Shown in pieces: positions 1-7,730 of a stretch of DNA of 35,450 bases. A program made the translations under genes and the position numbers. Every line of letters starts with the position of its first letter. Position 1 is the stretch's first letter. The notes beneath the pieces were generated by a model. It was not told where the DNA came from, did no database searches, and saw only the letters and a list, made by a program, of their open reading frames with translations. The stretch comes from Clostridiales bacterium (lineage in GTDB: Bacteria > Bacillota > Clostridia > Christensenellales > UBA1242): the NCBI GenBank assembly GCA_003522085.1, contig DPGI01000001.1:35222-70671 (forward strand), written 5' to 3'.

Positions 1-660
1 TTCAACCCAATGATGGGTCACCGCGGGCTTAGACTTGCTGTAACATATCCTGAAATTGCGGAAATGCAAACACAAGCCGTTATCGAAGCTGCTATCGAAG
101 TAAAGAAAACTCATGGGTATGATATCGTTCCAGAAATCATGATTCCTTTAACATGCGACAGCAAAGAATTCAAATTTGTTCGTGACATTGTTGCTGCAAA
201 AGCAGATGAAGTTATTGCAAAGAAGAAGGCTGATTTACACTATAAGATTGGAACTATGATTGAAATTCCACGTGCTGCTCTTACTGCTGACGAAATCGCT
301 AAGAGTGCAGAATTCTTCTCATTCGGCACAAACGATCTTACACAAATGACTTACGGATTCAGCCGTGACGACGCAGGAAAATTCCTCAACGTTTACTATC
401 AAAAGAAGATTTTTGAAAACGACCCATTTGCTCGTCTTGACCAAAATGGCGTTGGAAAACTTGTTAAAATGGCCGCTGACCTTGGAAGAAGCGTTCGCCC
501 AGACATCAAACTTGGCATCTGCGGAGAACATGGCGGAGAACCATCAAGTATCGAATTCTGCCACAATGCAGGACTTAACTATGTTTCTTGCTCACCATTC
601 CGTGTTCCTATTGCAAGACTTGCTGCAGCTCAAGCAAACATCAAAAATCCAAGAAAATAA
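1..660 (+). CDS. ppdK: Pyruvate, phosphate dikinase, C-terminal part (5' truncated by window)
   Basis: The reading frame is open from the first base, so the gene begins outside the window; about 219 C-terminal residues are visible. PPDK interconverts pyruvate, ATP and phosphate with PEP, AMP and pyrophosphate in the cytoplasm. What is seen is the PEP/pyruvate-binding TIM-barrel domain: the motif MIEIPRAAL, then SFGTNDLTQMTYGFSRDD, and the segment GICGEHGG that carries the catalytic cysteine of the family. The protein ends shortly after SPFRVPIARLAAAQA, as is normal for PPDK. A short frame overlapping 365-733 is a shadow. A terminator follows at once, so the gene is the last of its transcript. 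PEP synthase or PTS enzyme I share the fold, but the GTNDLTQMTYGFSRDD segment favours PPDK. Confidence 0.95.
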   Translation, partial: FNPMMGHRGLRLAVTYPEIAEMQTQAVIEAAIEVKKTHGYDIVPEIMIPLTCDSKEFKFVRDIVAAKADEVIAKKKADLHYKIGTMIEIPRAALTADEIAKSAEFFSFGTNDLTQMTYGFSRDDAGKFLNVYYQKKIFENDPFARLDQNGVGKLVKMAADLGRSVRPDIKLGICGEHGGEPSSIEFCHNAGLNYVSCSPFRVPIARLAAAQANIKNPRK

Positions 661-683
661 CAAAAAGTTAAATAAAAACATTA

Positions 684-725
684 AAATAAACGGGAAATAC
701 CAAAATTTCCGTTTATTTTTATTTT
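684..725 (+). terminator. Rho-independent terminator after ppdK
   Basis: Arms at 684-698 and 705-718 pair with one bulged G around a 6-base loop and run into a T-rich tail to 725. It closes the ppdK transcript. Confidence 0.8.
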
Positions 726-729
726 TAAC

Positions 730-757
730 TTGAATTTTTTTAAATTTGTATTATACT
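730..757 (+). promoter_or_regulatory. Sigma-A-like promoter for the DUF2188 gene
   Basis: TTGAAT (730-735), a 16-base spacer and TATACT (752-757) lie 22 bases upstream of the start codon. The ribosome binding site AGGAGG is at 767-772. Confidence 0.6.
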
Positions 758-779
758 TAGGATAATAGGAGGAAAACTA

Positions 780-1151
780 ATGAAAAAAGTTAAAGAAAAC
801 AAAAAAGAAGAAAAAACAAAAAAAGTTGTTCCAGCAAAAAATGAAAAAGCAACAGCTGCAAAACCAGTGAAACCAGCAAAAGCAGACGTAAAAAAGGCTG
901 AAGTAAAGAAAGTTGAAACAAAAGAAGTAGAAGAAAAAGAAGTTTCACTTGGCAAGTATGTGGTTGTTTTTGACAAAGAAGAAAAACTTTGGAAAATCAA
1001 ACGTGACAACGCGAAAAGAATTATCGCTTCTTACGCAACTAAGAAAGATGCTATGACAAGAGTTAAAACACTTTGTGAAAACAACGATGCCGGCGTTGTG
1101 GTTAAAAAGAAAAATGGACAATTTCAAAAGAAAAAGAACATCCGCATTTAA
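780..1151 (+). CDS. DUF2188 domain protein with Lys/Ala-rich tail
   Basis: This is a 123-residue cytoplasmic protein of unknown function. Residues 1 to about 57 are low-complexity, dominated by Lys, Glu, Ala and Val with repeated KPxK and KKxE units, resembling the unstructured basic tails of histone-H1-like proteins. Residues 58 to about 115 resemble DUF2188: a YVVVF strand, a tryptophan with basic residues (KLWKIKRDNAKRI), a helix with ATKKDAM and a GVVVKKKNGQ hairpin. The extreme C-terminus is again basic. It has its own promoter and a strong ribosome binding site (AGGAGG), and rpoZ after it has a separate promoter. Nucleic-acid binding is an inference from charge only; the domain assignment is by eye. 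Confidence 0.75.
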   Translation: MKKVKENKKEEKTKKVVPAKNEKATAAKPVKPAKADVKKAEVKKVETKEVEEKEVSLGKYVVVFDKEEKLWKIKRDNAKRIIASYATKKDAMTRVKTLCENNDAGVVVKKKNGQFQKKKNIRI

Positions 1152-1195
1152 TTTGAAAAATAGTCAAAAAACTGTTTGAAAAACATAATTTGTGC

Positions 1196-1224
1196 TTTAC
1201 AAGTTTTGTTTTTTATGGTAAAAT
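1196..1224 (+). promoter_or_regulatory. Extended -10 sigma-A promoter for rpoZ
   Basis: TTTACA (1196-1201), a 17-base spacer and TAAAAT (1219-1224), preceded by TG at 1216-1217, give a near-consensus extended -10 promoter. It lies 32 bases upstream of the rpoZ start. Confidence 0.7.
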
Positions 1225-1256
1225 ATCTAGCGAAATAAATAAAGAGGTGACTTATT

Positions 1257-1454
1257 ATGATGCTTTATCCACCAATCGACGATCTTGTTCGTAAAACTAA
1301 AGGAAATCCTTATGTTCTTTGCACTATCATAACAAAGAGAGCGAAAGAAATTGAAACTCTTCGTCATGCCGAACTTGCTGGCTCTGACAAAAAAGCAATC
1401 AGCATTGCTTGTGAAGAAGTTTATCAAGGAAAAGTTATTCCAAGTGATTTTTAA
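1257..1454 (+). CDS. rpoZ: DNA-directed RNA polymerase subunit omega
   Basis: The omega subunit (65 residues, normal size) binds the beta-prime subunit and helps assemble RNA polymerase. Recognised by the N-terminal MLYPPIDDLV, the central ITKRAKEIE helix that corresponds to the conserved AKRAR segment, and the C-terminal AISIACEEVYQGKV matching the family's ALEEIxxGKI ending. Two adjacent ATGs are possible (1257 or 1260); the site AGAGGTGA at 1243-1250 is 6 bases from the first and 9 from the second, so 1257 was kept. In Bacillota rpoZ commonly sits just ahead of priA, as here. It ends shortly before a hairpin that probably terminates it. Confidence 0.93.
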   Translation: MMLYPPIDDLVRKTKGNPYVLCTIITKRAKEIETLRHAELAGSDKKAISIACEEVYQGKVIPSDF

Positions 1455-1474
1455 TAGAAATTTATTGATAAATG

Positions 1475-1483
1475 TGTTATAAT
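1475..1483 (+). promoter_or_regulatory. Extended -10 promoter for the priA operon
   Basis: TGTTATAAT is a perfect extended -10 element; no good -35 is visible. Its last bases are also the first bases of the terminator stem at 1481, so transcription would begin near 1489-1491, inside that hairpin. Confidence 0.5.
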
Positions 1484-1514
1484 TCTATTGCCGAAAAGCA
1501 ATAGAATTTTTTTT
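1481..1514 (+). terminator. Rho-independent terminator of rpoZ, overlapping the priA promoter
   Basis: A perfect 11-bp stem (1481-1491 with 1498-1508), a 6-base loop CGAAAA, and an unbroken T run to 1514. The priA ribosome binding site GGAGA starts at the next base, 1515. Confidence 0.85.
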
Positions 1515-1523
1515 GGAGAAAAG

Positions 1524-3698
1524 ATGTTTGCTAGTGTAATTATTGACCAAGACGCAAAGGCACTTGACAGAGTTTTCACCTATCGCATTCCTGACGGACA
1601 AAACATCACGGAGGGAATGAGAGTGATTGTTCCTTTTGGACAAAGAACGCTGCAAGGTTTTGTCATTGCTATAAATGAGCAAACATCGCTTGAAGACAAT
1701 AAAATTAAATCAATCTATCATGCTGTTGAAGACTTTCCTGTGATAAAGCCAGAGCTGTTGCAACTGATCGACTTTATGTGTGATAAATTTCATTTGAGAC
1801 AAACAAGCGTGCTGAGACTGTTTTTGCCTACTGAAATGCGCGAGGGAAAAGTTAAAGAACTTTTTGAAAAATATGCTGTGTTAAGCGAAAATATCGATGA
1901 AAATTCATTAAAAAGAGCAAAAAAACAGTTGGAAGCGGTTAAATATTTGCAATCGCAAGGGCGAACAAAACTTGCTTTGCTAAAAGAAAATTTTGGAGAA
2001 AGCGCAATCAAATCGCTTATCGAAAAGGGCTGCATTTTGCTTGAATTAGAAAAAGTGAATCGCGCGCCTCTTACAATTGAGAAAGAAAACAAAAGCATCA
2101 TATTAAACGCTCAACAGCAAAACGCGATTGAAAGCGTTGGAAAAAATGGAACATATCTTTTGCATGGCGTGACAGGAAGCGGAAAGACAGAAGTTTATAT
2201 GCACCTTATTTCACGCGCACTCAGTGAAGAGAAAAATGCGATTATGCTTGTTCCAGAAATTTCGCTTACGCCACAAGTGGTGTCTATTTTTAAAGCGAGA
2301 TTTGGAGATAAAATTGCTCTTTTGCACAGCAGCCTTTCAGCGGGTGAAAGATTTGACGAATGGCGAAGAATTTTTGCTGGCGAAGCGCAGGTTGTTGTTG
2401 GGGCGCGTTCGGCTATTTTCGCGCCTATCGAAAACTTGGGCATGATTATAATTGACGAAGAGCACGAACAAAGTTATGTGTCTGAGTCAAACCCACGATA
2501 TATCACTCAAGACGTCGCTGCGTTTAGAGCGCAAAAGAATAACTGTCCACTTGTTTTGGGCAGCGCGACTCCAAGCGTTGATGACTATCAGCGAGCAAAA
2601 GAAGGCGAAATCAAATTGATTGAAATGCCCGTTAGAGCAAATGGCAAGGAACTTCCAAAAATACAAATAATTGATATGATGAATGAAATCCGAGCAGGAA
2701 ACAGCGGCAATTTTTCAACGCAACTTATATCAGACTTAGCGAAAGTTATAAACGACAAAAAGCAAGCCATGATTTTTATCAACCGTCGCGGATATTCGTC
2801 ATTTATGATGTGCCGCGAATGCGGATATGTTGCAAAATGTCATGATTGTGATGTCAGCCTTGTTTATCATCGCGAAGACAACCGCTTGAAATGTCATTAT
2901 TGTGGCAAGCAATACAAAGTTTTGGATCGATGCCCAAAATGCGGCTCAGACAAAATTAAACAGGGGGCGGTTGGCACTGAAAAAGTGGTTGACCAGTTGA
3001 AAAGCATTTTCCCTGATGTTAAAATATTGCGCATGGACAACGACACAACCTCAAAGAAAAACGCGCATCAAAAAATTCTTTCAGAATTTGCAGCAACGAA
3101 GCCCGCGATATTAGTTGGCACTCAAATGATTGCAAAGGGACATGACTTTGAAGATGTTACGTTGGTTGGAATAGTTGATGCGGATCAAAGCCTTTATCGT
3201 TCTGACTATCGCAGCACAGAACGCTGTTTTCAACTTATCACGCAAGTAAGCGGAAGGGCGGGCAGAAGCCAATGGGAAGGCAAAGTTGATTTGCAGACCT
3301 ATTCGCCACGCCACTACGTTTATAAGTTTGCGGCAAACTATGATTATAAGGCGTTTTTCAAAAAAGAGGCAAACATACGTCAAACGGCACAATTTCCGCC
3401 TTTTTCAAAAATAATTCGCATTCTTTTTTCGCATTCAGATGAAAATGTTGTTAAAAATGAATTAAAATCATGTTATAATAAACTGTTGCAAGTGCGCGAG
3501 AAATATTTTGATGACATCGTTTATATGGATGCTATGAAATCTCCAATCAAGCGCATTAAAAATTCTTATCGTTATCAAGTGATAATTAGATTAAAATTAA
3601 ACAATTGCAAGCAAATTGAAGATGAAATTTTTGCTTGCACGCAAGATGGATTAAAGTCAAGTGTGTTCTTTGAAGTTAATCCTGAAAACATGTCATAG
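1524..3698 (+). CDS. priA: Primosomal protein N' (replication restart helicase PriA)
   Basis: PriA is a superfamily 2 DNA helicase that recognises stalled forks and D-loops and reloads the replicative helicase. The 724-residue product has the N-terminal DNA-binding domain (opening FASVIIDQDAKALDRVFTY), Walker A GVTGSGKTEVY near residue 214, the DEEH box near 310, and a zinc-binding insert near 430-475 with four CxxC pairs. Further downstream are GTQMIAKGHDF and the QVSGRAGR helicase motif. The ATG at 1524 was chosen because GGAGA lies 4 bases before it and PriA proteins begin with this segment; an in-frame TTG at 1488 lies inside the terminator hairpin. The gene heads the operon priA-def-fmt-rlmN-rsgA-rpe. 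Confidence 0.97.
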   Translation: MFASVIIDQDAKALDRVFTYRIPDGQNITEGMRVIVPFGQRTLQGFVIAINEQTSLEDNKIKSIYHAVEDFPVIKPELLQLIDFMCDKFHLRQTSVLRLFLPTEMREGKVKELFEKYAVLSENIDENSLKRAKKQLEAVKYLQSQGRTKLALLKENFGESAIKSLIEKGCILLELEKVNRAPLTIEKENKSIILNAQQQNAIESVGKNGTYLLHGVTGSGKTEVYMHLISRALSEEKNAIMLVPEISLTPQVVSIFKARFGDKIALLHSSLSAGERFDEWRRIFAGEAQVVVGARSAIFAPIENLGMIIIDEEHEQSYVSESNPRYITQDVAAFRAQKNNCPLVLGSATPSVDDYQRAKEGEIKLIEMPVRANGKELPKIQIIDMMNEIRAGNSGNFSTQLISDLAKVINDKKQAMIFINRRGYSSFMMCRECGYVAKCHDCDVSLVYHREDNRLKCHYCGKQYKVLDRCPKCGSDKIKQGAVGTEKVVDQLKSIFPDVKILRMDNDTTSKKNAHQKILSEFAATKPAILVGTQMIAKGHDFEDVTLVGIVDADQSLYRSDYRSTERCFQLITQVSGRAGRSQWEGKVDLQTYSPRHYVYKFAANYDYKAFFKKEANIRQTAQFPPFSKIIRILFSHSDENVVKNELKSCYNKLLQVREKYFDDIVYMDAMKSPIKRIKNSYRYQVIIRLKLNNCKQIEDEIFACTQDGLKSSVFFEVNPENMS

Positions 3699-3706
3699 GA
3701 GGACAA

Positions 3707-4177
3707 ATGGCAAAAAGAAAAGTACTTAAATTTCCAGACGAAAGATTAAGACGCATCTCAAAACCAGTGACTGAGTTTGATGACGAACTCTACGAACTTT
3801 TGGACGATATGCGTGAGACTATGTATGCAAACGACGGCATGGGCTTGGCTGCTCCACAAGTTGGCGTGCCGATTCGCGCCATCGTTATGGATGTCGGGGG
3901 CTGCTATTTTGAACTGATCAATCCTGAAATCACTTTTGAAGAAGGTGAACAGATTGACGAAGAGGGCTGCCTTAGTGTTGGACATTTTAACGACAATGTA
4001 AAACGTCCATACAAAGTTACAGTTAAGGCTAAGGACAGACTTGGATACAATTTTGAAATAACTGGCGAAAAATATTTTGCTCGTTGCGCAAGTCATGAAA
4101 TCGACCACTTAAACGGAAGACTTTTTATTGACATCAGCGAACATGGTCAAGAATATATCAAAAAACATGGGAAATAG
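3707..4177 (+). CDS. def: Peptide deformylase
   Basis: A metalloenzyme that removes the formyl group from the N-terminal methionine of new proteins. All three metal-site motifs are present: GMGLAAPQVG (residues 44-53), EEGCLSV (85-91, with the metal-ligand cysteine) and HEIDHLNG (130-137, two histidine ligands and the catalytic glutamate). At 156 residues it is of usual length. The start has the ribosome binding site AGGAGG 8 bases after the priA stop region. Its stop codon is directly followed by the ATG of fmt, so the deformylase and the transformylase that creates its substrate are co-translated. Confidence 0.97.
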   Translation: MAKRKVLKFPDERLRRISKPVTEFDDELYELLDDMRETMYANDGMGLAAPQVGVPIRAIVMDVGGCYFELINPEITFEEGEQIDEEGCLSVGHFNDNVKRPYKVTVKAKDRLGYNFEITGEKYFARCASHEIDHLNGRLFIDISEHGQEYIKKHGK

Positions 4178-5089
4178 ATGAAAGTTTTATTTTTAGGTTC
4201 ACCAAATTTTGCAAAAACAGTGCTTGATGGCATTTTGAAGGCAGGGCATGAAGTCGTTGCCGTCATTTGTCAACCCGATCGTCCGGCAAGCCGAGGGCAT
4301 AAAATGCAAATGCCTGCTGTGAAAGAATACGCTCTTGAAAAGGGGCTTAAAGTGCTGCAATTTGAAAAAGTAAACAGAAATTTGGACGAAATAGCAGCGC
4401 TTGATTATGACATTTTTGTGACTGCTTCGTTCGGACAAATTTTGTCGCGCGATTTTTTAGCGATTAAAATGGGCTTAAATGTGCACCCATCTTTGCTTCC
4501 ACAATTTAGGGGAGCGACGCCTATCCAAACGGCTCTTTTGAATGGTTGCGAAAAAACAGGCGTAACTATTCAAAGAATGGTTTATGAAGTTGACGCGGGC
4601 GATATTATCGAACAAGAAGAAGTTGAAATTAAACCTGACGACGATTATGTCACTCTTGAAAAACGCCTAAGCGAAGTGAGCGTTAAACTGCTTACAAAGG
4701 CGCTTGAATCAATCGAAAATGGCACTGCCAAATTTGTTCCACAACAAGGCGAGCCAACATTTACTAGAATGATTGAAAAAAGCGACGGCAAGCTTGACTT
4801 TTTAAGAACTGCCAGCGAAAACGTAAACAAAGTTAGAGCGCTTGCTCACAATCCAGGTTGCTATTTTGAATTGGGTGGACAGCGTGTTAAAGTTTTAAAG
4901 GCAGCGCTTGCAGACCAAGAAAATGGCGCGCAAAACCAGCCAAAAGATATTATTAAAGATAAAAATCACTTTTTGATTAAATGCTTGCATTCAGTCATTG
5001 AAATAGTTTCGCTTGTTTCACCAAACGGCAAAACGGTTGACGGAAAAGCATTTTTAAACGGACTTAGAAACATAAACAAGGTGGATTGA
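4178..5089 (+). CDS. fmt: Methionyl-tRNA formyltransferase
   Basis: Transfers a formyl group from 10-formyltetrahydrofolate to initiator Met-tRNA. The 303-residue protein is of normal length. The N-terminal Rossmann-like domain starts MKVLFLGSPNFA; the catalytic signature HPSLLPQFRG is at 103-112 with the preceding Asn101 and His103 of the family; the distal catalytic aspartate lies in VYEVDAGDI. The C-terminal OB-fold region follows from about residue 205. The start codon abuts the def stop with no intergenic base, so it probably depends on coupling; no separate strong ribosome binding site is seen. Its stop overlaps the rlmN start. Confidence 0.96.
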   Translation: MKVLFLGSPNFAKTVLDGILKAGHEVVAVICQPDRPASRGHKMQMPAVKEYALEKGLKVLQFEKVNRNLDEIAALDYDIFVTASFGQILSRDFLAIKMGLNVHPSLLPQFRGATPIQTALLNGCEKTGVTIQRMVYEVDAGDIIEQEEVEIKPDDDYVTLEKRLSEVSVKLLTKALESIENGTAKFVPQQGEPTFTRMIEKSDGKLDFLRTASENVNKVRALAHNPGCYFELGGQRVKVLKAALADQENGAQNQPKDIIKDKNHFLIKCLHSVIEIVSLVSPNGKTVDGKAFLNGLRNINKVD

Positions 5090-6120
5090 TGCTGCTTGAT
5101 TATTCATTAGCGGAAATTAAAAAGTATGTGACGGGGTTGGGTTTTCCTGCATTTAGGGGGAAACAACTTTTTGATGCAATTTACAGCGGCAAAAAACTTA
5201 ATGAAATTTCAAACATTCCAAAAGAAATGTTGGAAGCAGTAAAAAAAGATTATCCTTCTTTTAATTTGATTAAAAAATTGACCGCTGAAGACGGGACAAG
5301 CAAATATATCTTTAAGCTCAGCGATGGACAAACTGTCGAAAGCGTTTTGATGAAATATAAATATGGAAACACAGTTTGCGTTTCTACACAAATTGGTTGC
5401 CGAATGGGCTGCAAGTTTTGCGCATCGACCTTGAATGGACTGTTGCGCAACCTTACTGCCGGCGAAATTTTAGAACAAATTATTTTTATAAATGCCGAAC
5501 TTGGTGGCTCTACTAAGTCGCGACAAGTCACAAACGTTGTGCTTATGGGAATGGGCGAGCCACTTGACAATTATGACAACATATTGAAATTTTTACATCT
5601 TGTATCAAGCGAAGACGGCTTAAACATTTCACAGCGAAACATCACGCTCTCGACTTGCGGAATTGTTCCGAAAATTTATCAACTTGCTGATGATGGCGTT
5701 AGCGTGACGCTTACAATTTCTTTGCACGCAACTTCTGATGAAAAGCGCAGAGAGTTTATGCCGATTGCAAATGCATATTCAATTCAAGAAATTTTGAAAG
5801 CCTGCAGATATTATTTTGAAAAGACGGGAAGAAGAATAGGGTTTGAATATTCGCTTATCGCCGGCGGAAACGATTCGCTTGACGAAGCGGATAAGCTTAG
5901 CGCACTATTGAAAGGTCTGCCATGCCATGTAAATGTCATTCCTTTAAACTCGGTTAAAGAGCGCGCGCTGGTTGGGACAAACATCAAAAAGGCTTATGCG
6001 TTTGTAGAGCGCTTAAACAAAAACGGTATTTCAGCCACAAAGCGTCGAACAATGGGCGAAGATATTGGCGGTGCTTGCGGTCAACTTCGCTCGAAAGTTT
6101 TGCGAGGTGAAGAATGCTAG
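5089..6120 (+). CDS. rlmN: Dual-specificity 23S rRNA/tRNA adenine-C2 methyltransferase (radical SAM)
   Basis: RlmN methylates A2503 of 23S rRNA and A37 of some tRNAs using a [4Fe-4S] cluster and two SAM molecules. The cluster motif CxxxCxxC is at Cys104, Cys108 and Cys111 (IGCRMGCKFCAS). A SAM-binding MGMGEPL follows, and the resolving cysteine of the mechanism is in GGACGQLR near residue 330. The 343-residue length is typical. The ATG at 5089 overlaps the fmt stop (TGATG); a TTG one codon upstream is possible but less likely. It could be the paralogue Cfr only in principle; housekeeping context argues for RlmN. Confidence 0.95.
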   Translation: MLLDYSLAEIKKYVTGLGFPAFRGKQLFDAIYSGKKLNEISNIPKEMLEAVKKDYPSFNLIKKLTAEDGTSKYIFKLSDGQTVESVLMKYKYGNTVCVSTQIGCRMGCKFCASTLNGLLRNLTAGEILEQIIFINAELGGSTKSRQVTNVVLMGMGEPLDNYDNILKFLHLVSSEDGLNISQRNITLSTCGIVPKIYQLADDGVSVTLTISLHATSDEKRREFMPIANAYSIQEILKACRYYFEKTGRRIGFEYSLIAGGNDSLDEADKLSALLKGLPCHVNVIPLNSVKERALVGTNIKKAYAFVERLNKNGISATKRRTMGEDIGGACGQLRSKVLRGEEC

Positions 6121-6950
6121 GAAAAGTTGTCAAAAAAAATGCAAATCAATTTTTAGTCAATGGGCGTTGGTGTGTCGCGAGAGGCAATCTTAAAGACCAA
6201 GGCATTTTTGTCGGTGACGACGTCGTGTGCGACGACCGCGAAAATGTAATTGAAAAAGTGTGCGAAAGAAAAAATGTTCTTGTTCGTCCACCTATTGCAA
6301 ACATAGACAAAATGATAATTGTAATTGCGCCAGTGCCAAAACCTGATTTTCTGTTGATTGATAAATTGCTGATATTTTGCGAAAAAAATGAAATAATTCC
6401 TGTGATTTGCGTAAATAAATGTGATATTTTGGACAAAACGCTGAAAAATCAAATTATAAGTATTTATTCCAATATTGCAAAAATAATTATGACAAGCGCA
6501 AAAAATGACGATTGCAAAGAACTCGCAAGTCAAATAAAAGGCGTTTGCACATTCGCAGGGCAAAGCGCAGTTGGCAAAAGCAGTTTGATAAACGCGCTGC
6601 ACGGACAAGATGTTGAACAAGTTGGTGACCTTGCTAAAAAGGTTGAAAGAGGCAAGCAAACAACTCGCATGGTGAGTCTTTATAAACTTGGCGAAGACGA
6701 CTATATTGCTGACACGGCGGGATTTTCAAAACTTGATGAAGGCTTGCTTGATATAGACGAAAAGAAATTGGCAAACTATTATCCTGACTTTGTGCCATAT
6801 TTAAACGAATGCGAATATTCTTCGTGCACGCATACAAAAGAGAAAAAATGTGGGATAGCCGCCGCAGCAAAACGGGGTGATATTGCACTTGTTAGATATG
6901 AAAATTATTTAAAACTTTATGACGCCATTAAAGAGAGGAGACGAAAATGA
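6114..6950 (+). CDS. rsgA: Ribosome small subunit-dependent GTPase A
   Basis: A circularly permuted GTPase that checks late maturation of the 30S subunit. An N-terminal OB-fold is followed by the permuted G-domain: NKCD (G4) near residue 100, then Walker A GQSAVGKSS near 148, the switch segment KQTTR near 181, and DTAG (G3) near 199. A C-terminal zinc-binding segment with the pattern C-x5-C-x-H-x5-C (CEYSSCTHTKEKKC) completes the family layout. 278 residues is normal. The ATG overlaps the last 7 bases of rlmN, and its stop overlaps the rpe start (ATGA), so the genes are translationally coupled. Confidence 0.96.
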   Translation: MLGKVVKKNANQFLVNGRWCVARGNLKDQGIFVGDDVVCDDRENVIEKVCERKNVLVRPPIANIDKMIIVIAPVPKPDFLLIDKLLIFCEKNEIIPVICVNKCDILDKTLKNQIISIYSNIAKIIMTSAKNDDCKELASQIKGVCTFAGQSAVGKSSLINALHGQDVEQVGDLAKKVERGKQTTRMVSLYKLGEDDYIADTAGFSKLDEGLLDIDEKKLANYYPDFVPYLNECEYSSCTHTKEKKCGIAAAAKRGDIALVRYENYLKLYDAIKERRRK

Positions 6951-7612
6951 AAAAAAGAACGGTCGATATAGCAGTTTCAACTGATCCTGTCAAAGATTAT
7001 CAAGAACTTTTGGAATATGCAAAATCAATGCAAGGCATGGCAGACTTGTTGCACTGCGACATTATGGACGGAAAGTTTGTAGAGCATACAACTTTTGACA
7101 GCCGTTTTGTGGCAAAGATAAACAGCCAAACGCTTATACCACTCGACGTGCACTTAATGACTGTCGAACCTCTTGCGACGCTGGAAGAATATTTGAAGGC
7201 GGGGGCAAATATTGTAACTGTCCACTATGAAGCCTTTAAAAACAAAAAAGATTTGATTGCGGCGTTTAAACTGATTCGCTCTTATCACGCTTTGGCGGGA
7301 CTTAGTTTTAAACCTAACACACCGATTAGCGAGGTTAAAAGTTTTCTGTTTTATGTTGATGTTGTTTTGCTTATGTCGGTCGAACCAGGCATCAGTGGAC
7401 AGCAACTTATTGAATCGACCTATGAGAGACTTCGTCAGTTAAGCGACATCAGATTTGACAACAAACTCAATTTTAAAATTGAAATAGATGGCGGAGTCAA
7501 TGATAAAAACGCGCATCTCTTGTCAGAGCTTGGAGCGGATATACTGGTTAGCGGCAACTTTATTTATAAAGCGCCAGACCGCGAAAAAGCAATAAAAAAA
7601 TTAAAAAAATAA
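6947..7612 (+). CDS. rpe: Ribulose-phosphate 3-epimerase
   Basis: Interconverts ribulose 5-phosphate and xylulose 5-phosphate in the pentose phosphate pathway. Metal and catalytic segments of the TIM barrel are visible: LHCDIMDGKFV near residues 36-46, DVHLM near 68, TVHYEA near 93, and EIDGGVN near 178 with the second catalytic aspartate. The loop usually read as MTVNPGFGGQ is here MSVEPGISGQ, a conservative divergence. 221 residues is standard. It overlaps rsgA by 4 bases and is the last gene of the operon, followed by a terminator hairpin. Confidence 0.93.
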   Translation: MKKRTVDIAVSTDPVKDYQELLEYAKSMQGMADLLHCDIMDGKFVEHTTFDSRFVAKINSQTLIPLDVHLMTVEPLATLEEYLKAGANIVTVHYEAFKNKKDLIAAFKLIRSYHALAGLSFKPNTPISEVKSFLFYVDVVLLMSVEPGISGQQLIESTYERLRQLSDIRFDNKLNFKIEIDGGVNDKNAHLLSELGADILVSGNFIYKAPDREKAIKKLKK

Positions 7613-7645
7613 CTATATTTAATTAAAAAACTTTAAATATTTATT

Positions 7646-7679
7646 AAAAAAGAGGCGTTAGTCAATGCAGTTTGAAACT
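7646..7679 (+). repeat. Left copy of an inverted repeat flanking an orphan gene
   Basis: The pattern A6-GAGGC, 14 unrelated bases, TTTGAAACT occurs here on the plus strand and again on the minus strand at 8690-8657 with the same spacing. The two copies point inward, like terminal repeats. The 11-base block also occurs by chance inside priA near 3360, so significance is moderate. Confidence 0.45.
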
Positions 7680-7690
7680 GGCAAAATATA

Positions 7691-7725
7691 AACACTTTAA
7701 GCAACTATGTTTAAGGTGTTTTTCT
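7691..7725. terminator. Probable bidirectional terminator between rpe and the convergent orphan
   Basis: A 10-bp stem (7691-7700 with 7711-7720, one G-U pair) is followed by a T-rich run on the plus strand. It should end the priA-rpe transcript; on the other strand it lies just after the stop of the leftward gene but has a poorer T run. Confidence 0.65.
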
Positions 7726-7730
7726 TTCTC

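Noticed and set aside
365..733. 122-codon frame overlapping the end of ppdK
   Set aside because: Shadow of ppdK in another frame; runs through the terminator and has no ribosome binding site.
1488..1523. 12-codon N-terminal extension of PriA from TTG 1488
   Set aside because: Lies inside the terminator hairpin, lacks a ribosome binding site, and the family starts at the downstream ATG.
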